Shown piece after piece: positions 58,961 through 64,000 of a DNA stretch of 64,000 bases; positions within the stretch are counted from its first letter, which is position 1; each line of letters begins with the position of its first letter. The notes below the pieces were generated by a model. That model did not search any database. It was not told where the DNA came from and saw nothing but the letters and a program-made list of their open reading frames with translations. The position numbers were made by a program, and so were the translations under genes. Where the stretch lies: assembly GCF_000253255.1 (NCBI RefSeq), contig NC_015580.1:2121001-2185000 (forward strand), given 5' to 3'. This stretch comes from Novosphingobium sp. PP1Y (GTDB taxonomy: Bacteria; Pseudomonadota; Alphaproteobacteria; Sphingomonadales; Sphingomonadaceae).

Positions 58961-59634
58961 GCTTCCGCTCCGCCGTCATCACCTTTCCCGGCTCCAATTG
59001 CGACCGCGACATGGCGGACGCGCTGGAGAAGGTTTCGGGCACCGCGCCGCATCGCGTCTGGCACGGTGACGCCGACCTGCCCGAGGGACTGGACTTCATC
59101 GCCTTGCCGGGCGGCTTTTCCTATGGCGACTACTTGCGCTGCGGTGCGATTGCCTCGCGCTCGCCGGTGATGCGCGCCGTCATCGAGGCTGCCGGTCGCG
59201 GCGTTCCGGTGCTCGGCGTCTGCAACGGTTTCCAGGTCCTGACCGAAAGCGGGCTGCTGCCCGGTGCGCTGCTGCGCAACTCGGTGATCCGCTTCGTCTG
59301 CCGCGACGTTCGCCTCAAGGTCGAAAACGCGCAGTCGCTGTTCACCAGCGGCTATGAAGCGGGACAGGAAATCCTCATTCCGGTCGCCCACCACGACGGC
59401 AACTACTTCGCCGACGAAGCGACGCTCGACCGTCTCGAGGGCGAGGGCCGCGTGGCCTTCCGCTATGCCGAGGACGTCAACGGTTCGGCCCGGCAGATCG
59501 CCGGCGTGCTCAACGATGCCGGCAACGTGCTGGGCATGATGCCGCACCCCGAACGTGCCATCGAGGCTACCCACGGTGGCACGGATGGTCGCGCATTGTT
59601 CGAAAGCGCTATCAGGGGCTTGGTCGGCGCCTGA
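58957..59634 (+). CDS. purQ: Phosphoribosylformylglycinamidine synthase, glutaminase subunit (225 aa)
   Basis: Class I glutamine amidotransferase subunit supplying ammonia to PurL in purine step four. C89 in VLGVCNGFQVL is the nucleophile, and the C-terminal MMPHPERA holds the catalytic His. PGSNCDRDMADAL and GGFSYGDYLRCGAIA are diagnostic of PurQ. The ATG overlaps the purS stop by four bases (ATGA), so the two subunits are coupled. Confidence 0.95.
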   Translation: MSFRSAVITFPGSNCDRDMADALEKVSGTAPHRVWHGDADLPEGLDFIALPGGFSYGDYLRCGAIASRSPVMRAVIEAAGRGVPVLGVCNGFQVLTESGLLPGALLRNSVIRFVCRDVRLKVENAQSLFTSGYEAGQEILIPVAHHDGNYFADEATLDRLEGEGRVAFRYAEDVNGSARQIAGVLNDAGNVLGMMPHPERAIEATHGGTDGRALFESAIRGLVGA

Positions 59635-59769
59635 TCGCCAGGCAGGCCGGCGTCCCGGGCGTGGCCCGGGGCAGTCGGCCTGGTCCCCTTAAATTCGTAA
59701 GTGGTGCACAATTGCCGACAAGGCCCGCGCATTATCGCGCGGAATCTTCAGCCGTGCGCGGTGATCCGC

Positions 59770-62100
59770 TCAGGCCGCGCTCTGTCGCGAATTGGCCGGA
59801 TTGCGGAATAGCGCAATTGCATCTTCGGGGGCCATGGGGCGACCGAAGAAATAGCCCTGGATCTTGCGGCAGCCGAGCTGCCGGATCATGTCGACCTCAT
59901 TCTGGGTCTCGGCACCTTCGGCGGTTGTCGACATGCCGAGGCTGTCCGCCATGGCGACGACGGCGCGGATGATCGCCAGGCTCTCGGGATTGCCCGTGGC
60001 GGCGCCCTGCACGAACATGCGGTCGACCTTGATCGTGGAGAAGCGCAGCTTGCGCAGGTAACCCAGCGAGGAATAGCCGGTCCCGAAGTCATCGAGCGCG
60101 ATGCCGCAGCCCAGCGCCATGACTTCCTCCAGCGCGGCATTGGCCATGGTCGTGTCGCGCAGGAAGATGCTCTCGGTCACCTCGATCTCGAGCCGGTTCG
60201 GGCTGAGCCCGCTGTGCTGGAGCGCACCGACCACGCTGGCCACGAAGTTCTGGTCGAGGAGCTGTTCGCCCGAAACATTCACCGCAACGCGGATGTGTTC
60301 GGGCCAGTTCATCGCTTCCTTGCAGGCCTCCCGGAGCACCCATTCCCCGATCGGCACGATCAGGCGGGTATCCTCCGCCAGCGGGATGAACTTTGCCGGG
60401 CTGACGCTGCCGTGATCCTTGCTTTCCCAGCGCAGCAGCGCTTCGAAGCTGACGACGCCCTCGGTGTCTGCCGCGACGACGGGCTGGTACACGACCTTGA
60501 ATTCGTCACGTTCGAGGGCGCGGCGCAGGGAGAATTCCAGCTTGCGCCGCTCCTCGGCATGGGCGTGAAGGGCCGGTTCGTAAGTGAAGTGCTCGTTACC
60601 CCCGGTATCCTTGGCGCGGTAGAGCGCCAGGTCGGCATTGCGCATGAGGGTCTCGACAGTCGAGCCGTCGCGCGGGCCGATCGCAGAGCCGACCGAGGCG
60701 CCGACGTAGAGAGTGTGGTGATCGACTTCGTAGGGCTGTGAGAGGCGCTTGATGACGCGTTCGGCGACACGGTCGATATGGGCAAGGTCCGAAGCGTCGC
60801 GGATGACGATGGCGAACTCGTCGCCGCCAAGGCGGCCGCACAGTTCGTTGTCGGTCATCTGCTCCTTGAGTCGCTCCGATACCCGGGCCAGCAACTGGTC
60901 GCCGACGAGATGGCCCAGCGAATCGTTGACCGCCTTGAAGCGATCGAGGTCGATCATCAGGAAGGCGCAGCGCGTGCGCCACTTGTCCGCGTAGTCCAGC
61001 GCGTCGCCCAGCGCTTCGGTGAGCATCATGCGGTTGGGCAGGCCGGTGAGCGTGTCGTAACGCGCGAGCCAGGCAATCTTGTCGGAATTCTCGCGCGCTT
61101 CGGTGACGTCGGAGCCGACGCCGCGGAAGCCGTCGAAATTGCCCTTTTCGTCGAGCTTGGGCGTGCCGGAAAGCTCCCACCAGCGCGGTTGGCCGTGGAT
61201 CGTCACGCGCACCAGCAGGTTGTTGAAGTTCTCGCGCCGCTTGATGCGCTCGGCAAGGTCGTGGAGGCTGGTCGAGAACTGGCCGCTTTCCCACGCCGAT
61301 CCGGCGATGAGCTGGATCAGGGGCTGCCCCTCGATCTCCTTGGCATCCATGCCCAGGGCAAAGGCGAAGCGCGGGGAGACCGACCGCACGCGGCGTGCGG
61401 TATCGATCTGCCAGAGCCAGTCTGCCTCGCCTTCCTCGAACTCGCGCAGCAGCATCGAGACGACTTCGTCCTTCTCGACAATGCCGGCTTCGGCGATCTT
61501 GGTAGTGACGTGGCGCCGCGCGCTTTCGATGGCGGCGGCAATCACGATCCCCGAGAAGGCGATGCTGACCGCGGCCATGTCGAACATGCCGCGGCTCAGG
61601 AAGAACACGATGGCGGTAGCGCCGGTGATTCCGGTGAACAGCAAGGTTCCCAGCGGTACAGCGGGCAGCAGCACGGCCGATGCGGTCATCAGCATGGCCA
61701 GCACGATCCACAGCTTTACTTGCGTCTGCGCGTCGACGAAGAATCCGAGGCCGCCGATCGGGACGGACCAGGCCAGGCCGTTGAGAATGGAGCTGATCAT
61801 CTGCGCGTGGACTTCGTCGCGCGAGATGCGGCGCTTGTCCGCGTCGATCAGCGTGCGGTCTATGCGGACCCCTCGCCAGAGCGTGACGCAGGCCACTGCG
61901 ATCCAGACCGCGACAGCTGCCATCGGCACTTGCCCGAAGACGAGCGCCGCGGTTGCGAGCATGGCGGAGATCTGCGTCGTGACCCGCGCGAAAGTGGAGT
62001 GGCCGAGGCAGGAATACTGTATTCCCCGCAGCCGACTCCAATCGCCGTCGTCCGGATCCGATAGCCCGAGCACCGCCAATACTGGCAGTTCCCGTGGCAT
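59770..62100 (-). CDS. GGDEF-EAL membrane protein with PAS domain (776 aa)
   Basis: N-terminal membrane region (about 40-190) with six hydrophobic stretches, a PAS/PAC domain (about 220-335), then a diguanylate cyclase domain with GGDEF at 425-429 and a phosphodiesterase domain with EAL at 553-555 and DDFGTGYSS at 670-678. Both active-site motifs are intact, so the protein may make and degrade c-di-GMP under opposite conditions; no RxxD inhibitory site is visible before GGDEF. The start is uncertain: ATG 62100 is used, while GTG 62130 or TTG 62151 would add 10 or 17 residues. It is transcribed leftwards, separated from glmS. Confidence 0.92.
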   Translation of the reverse strand: MPRELPVLAVLGLSDPDDGDWSRLRGIQYSCLGHSTFARVTTQISAMLATAALVFGQVPMAAVAVWIAVACVTLWRGVRIDRTLIDADKRRISRDEVHAQMISSILNGLAWSVPIGGLGFFVDAQTQVKLWIVLAMLMTASAVLLPAVPLGTLLFTGITGATAIVFFLSRGMFDMAAVSIAFSGIVIAAAIESARRHVTTKIAEAGIVEKDEVVSMLLREFEEGEADWLWQIDTARRVRSVSPRFAFALGMDAKEIEGQPLIQLIAGSAWESGQFSTSLHDLAERIKRRENFNNLLVRVTIHGQPRWWELSGTPKLDEKGNFDGFRGVGSDVTEARENSDKIAWLARYDTLTGLPNRMMLTEALGDALDYADKWRTRCAFLMIDLDRFKAVNDSLGHLVGDQLLARVSERLKEQMTDNELCGRLGGDEFAIVIRDASDLAHIDRVAERVIKRLSQPYEVDHHTLYVGASVGSAIGPRDGSTVETLMRNADLALYRAKDTGGNEHFTYEPALHAHAEERRKLEFSLRRALERDEFKVVYQPVVAADTEGVVSFEALLRWESKDHGSVSPAKFIPLAEDTRLIVPIGEWVLREACKEAMNWPEHIRVAVNVSGEQLLDQNFVASVVGALQHSGLSPNRLEIEVTESIFLRDTTMANAALEEVMALGCGIALDDFGTGYSSLGYLRKLRFSTIKVDRMFVQGAATGNPESLAIIRAVVAMADSLGMSTTAEGAETQNEVDMIRQLGCRKIQGYFFGRPMAPEDAIALFRNPANSRQSAA

Positions 62101-62217
62101 GGCGCAGTAGGTGGACGTGTGCGTGTTCACTCCCCTGGAATAACCGACCAAGTGTTATTACAGGGTAAAAGTCGTACGATCAGTCGCCAGGGCCTGAATT
62201 ATTTCCACGAACGGCCG

Positions 62218-64000
62218 TTATTCGACGGTTACGCTCTTGGCGAGATTGCGGGGCTGGTCGACGTCGGTGCCCTTTACGCAGGCGACGTGGTACGCGAGCA
62301 ACTGGACCGGCACAGCATAGACCAGCGGCGCGATCAGCGGGTGGACCTTGGGCATCTCTATCGTCGCGATGCAGCCTTCGCCGGCTTCCTCGATGCCCTC
62401 CCTGTCGGAAATCAGCACGACCTTGCCGCCTCGGGCGCGCACTTCCTGCATGTTGCTGACGGTCTTTTCGAAGAGCGGCCCGGAAGGGGCGAGGACAATG
62501 ACCGGGACGGCATCGTCGATCAGCGCGATCGGACCGTGCTTCATCTCGCCCGAGGCATAGCCTTCGGCATGGATGTAGCTGATTTCCTTGAGTTTGAGCG
62601 CCCCTTCGAGGGCAAGCGGGAAGTCCGGTCCGCGCCCCAGGTAAAGCACGTCGCGCGCCGGGGCGATGAGGTGTGCCATCTCGGCGATTTCCTCGTCATG
62701 GGCCAGCGCGGCGTTGAGGCAGGCAGGCGTTTCGACGAGATGATTGACGACTTCCATCTCCTCCTCGCGTGCCATGCGCCCGCGCTTGACCGCAAGATGT
62801 GCGGCGAGGGCGGCGAGCACGGCAAGCTGGCAGGTGAAGGCCTTGGTCGAGGCGACGCCGATTTCCGGACCGGCATGGGTGGGCAGAAGCAGGTCGGCCT
62901 CGCGCGCCATCGTGCTGGTCGGCACGTTGACGACGACCGCGATCTTCTGGCCCGCCTCCTTGCAGTGGCGCAGCGCGGCGAGCGTATCGGCGGTTTCGCC
63001 GGACTGCGAAATGAACAGGGCCAGCCCGCCCGGCTCCAGCACCGGTTCGCGGTAGCGGAACTCGCTGGCGACATCGATGTCCACCGGCAGGCGCGCGAAA
63101 TGCTCTATCCAGTACTTCGCGACCATGCCGGCGTAATAGCTGGTGCCGCAGGCGACGATGGTGATGCGGTTGACGCTGGTGACGTCGAAATCGATCTGGG
63201 GCAAGGCGACGGAGTGGTCGATCTGGCGGATATAGCTGCGCAGGGTCTGGGCAACGACGGTCGGCTGCTCGAAGATCTCCTTCTGCATGAAGTGGCGGTA
63301 GTTGCCCTTCTCGATCGCCACGGCCGAAGCGCCGGAGGTTACGATCTCGCGCTCCACCGCATGGCCTTCGACGTCGTAGATCTGTGCGCCCTCGCGGGTG
63401 ATGACGACCCAGTCGCCCTCTTCGAGGTAGGAAATGCGCTGGGTGAGCGGGGCCAGCGCCAGCGCGTCGGAGCCCAGGTAGGTCTCACCCTCGCCATAGC
63501 CAACGACGAGGGGCGAGCCGAGGCGGGCGCCGATCAGCATGTCGGGGAAGCGGCGGAAGGCGATGGCAAGCGCAAAGGCGCCGCGCAGCTGCGGAAGGGC
63601 TGCCCTGACCGCTTCCTGCGGCGACCGGCCGGCCTCGACCAGTTCGGAGACGAGGTGCGCGACCACTTCGGTATCGGTCTGGCTCTCGAACTTGCGTCCG
63701 CGCGCGACGAGCGCTTCGCGCAAGGGCCGGAAGTTCTCGATGATGCCGTTGTGGACGAGCGCCAGTTCCCCGGTCGCATGGGGATGGGCATTGACCGTGG
63801 TCGGCGCGCCGTGGGTGGCCCAGCGGGTGTGGGCAATGCCGACGAGGCCCGGCGCAGGATCGACGGCCAGTTCCTTGACGAGATTGAGAAGCTTGCCCTC
63901 AGCCCTGCGGCGGATCAACTGGCCATCGTGAACGGTGCAGACACCTGCACTGTCATAGCCGCGGTATTCCATGCGCCTGAGGCCGTCCACCAGGCGCTCT
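62218..64000 (-). CDS. glmS: Glucosamine-6-phosphate synthase, N-terminus cut by window edge
   Basis: Glutamine:fructose-6-phosphate aminotransferase, first step of UDP-GlcNAc synthesis. The glutaminase domain begins a few codons before the edge, ERLVDGLRRMEYRGYDSAGV (the catalytic Cys at residue 2 is outside). VGIAHTRWATHG and HNGIIENF follow. Two SIS domains (VACGTSYYAGMVAKYWIEHF, LFISQSGETADTLAAL, and YLGRGPDFPLALEGALKLKEIS) make the isomerase half, ending ARNLAKSVTVE-like (QPRNLAKSVTVE). About 595 residues are present. Confidence 0.97.
   Translation of the reverse strand, partial: ERLVDGLRRMEYRGYDSAGVCTVHDGQLIRRRAEGKLLNLVKELAVDPAPGLVGIAHTRWATHGAPTTVNAHPHATGELALVHNGIIENFRPLREALVARGRKFESQTDTEVVAHLVSELVEAGRSPQEAVRAALPQLRGAFALAIAFRRFPDMLIGARLGSPLVVGYGEGETYLGSDALALAPLTQRISYLEEGDWVVITREGAQIYDVEGHAVEREIVTSGASAVAIEKGNYRHFMQKEIFEQPTVVAQTLRSYIRQIDHSVALPQIDFDVTSVNRITIVACGTSYYAGMVAKYWIEHFARLPVDIDVASEFRYREPVLEPGGLALFISQSGETADTLAALRHCKEAGQKIAVVVNVPTSTMAREADLLLPTHAGPEIGVASTKAFTCQLAVLAALAAHLAVKRGRMAREEEMEVVNHLVETPACLNAALAHDEEIAEMAHLIAPARDVLYLGRGPDFPLALEGALKLKEISYIHAEGYASGEMKHGPIALIDDAVPVIVLAPSGPLFEKTVSNMQEVRARGGKVVLISDREGIEEAGEGCIATIEMPKVHPLIAPLVYAVPVQLLAYHVACVKGTDVDQPRNLAKSVTVE

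Noticed and set aside
1..64000. CRISPR arrays, insertion sequences, prophage genes
   Set aside because: No regularly spaced direct repeats, transposase or integrase motifs were seen on either strand.

Overview
The window is chromosomal DNA from an alphaproteobacterium, most likely a sphingomonad (Novosphingobium/Sphingobium-like). The evidence is high GC with strong GC3 bias, a TonB-dependent receptor with an IVVTARK-type TonB box, a UbiK/BMFP protein, a DUF2794 protein, an HWE-family histidine kinase, and a circularly permuted two-piece tmRNA gene whose tag reads ANDNEALALAA. There is no prophage, insertion sequence, integrase or CRISPR array. Nearly all of it is dense chromosomal coding DNA.

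Region 1 (1-9414) is the most accessory-looking part. It holds a methyltransferase (cut by the left edge), a small coiled-coil protein, a GPH-type symporter, an M24 creatinase/prolidase-fold hydrolase, a Tat-exported SMP-30-like lactonase, an isochorismatase-fold amidohydrolase, an IclR regulator and a TonB-dependent receptor ending at a clean terminator. A TATCCGC-type inverted motif sits both at the iclR start and in the divergent symporter/M24 promoter. This suggests a locally regulated uptake and hydrolysis locus for an unidentified amide- or lactone-containing compound.

Region 2 (9415-14170) has a small hypothetical gene, tRNA-Gln(TTG) with encoded CCA, a YghU-type glutathione transferase, ilvE, a 1.1-kb gap with very small ORFs behind a perfect Shine-Dalgarno and several hairpins, and a lipoprotein. 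Region 3 (14200-24910) runs tlyA, tspO, ubiK-like, a membrane protein, recO, leuB and a GT2-GtrA fusion, facing a PMT-family glycosyltransferase. Then come metZ, an HWE kinase with no ordinary start codon, apaG and a LysR regulator. Region 4 (24940-30521) carries htpX, an enoyl-CoA hydratase/isomerase homologue, a LacI regulator with its own operator, a membrane acyltransferase, an alpha/beta hydrolase and a flavin reductase.

Region 5 (30747-36829) is a valine/isobutyrate-type catabolic operon: acylating aldehyde dehydrogenase, lipoprotein, acyl-CoA dehydrogenase, 3-hydroxyisobutyryl-CoA hydrolase, enoyl-CoA hydratase and 3-hydroxyisobutyrate dehydrogenase. Its leader contains a perfect 16-bp palindrome. 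Region 6 (36836-41050) is a LemA-TPM-TPM-Nudix-small CxxC protein unit, then mscL, the tmRNA and a small membrane protein. Region 7 (41331-49810) has glcB, a PilZ protein and the conserved outer-membrane/maturation block lptD-surA-pdxA-rsmA. Region 8 (49918-64000) has pepA-holC, ndk, a 42-codon TTG-start gene, purM-purN, an uncharacterised 428-aa protein with hda, cysE, DUF2794, an SDR dehydrogenase, purS-purQ, a GGDEF/EAL protein, and glmS truncated by the right edge.

Start codons were chosen by reading frame, Shine-Dalgarno-like sequence, signal peptides and overlaps with neighbours. No similarity search was possible, so family names rest on motifs I can read in the translations.
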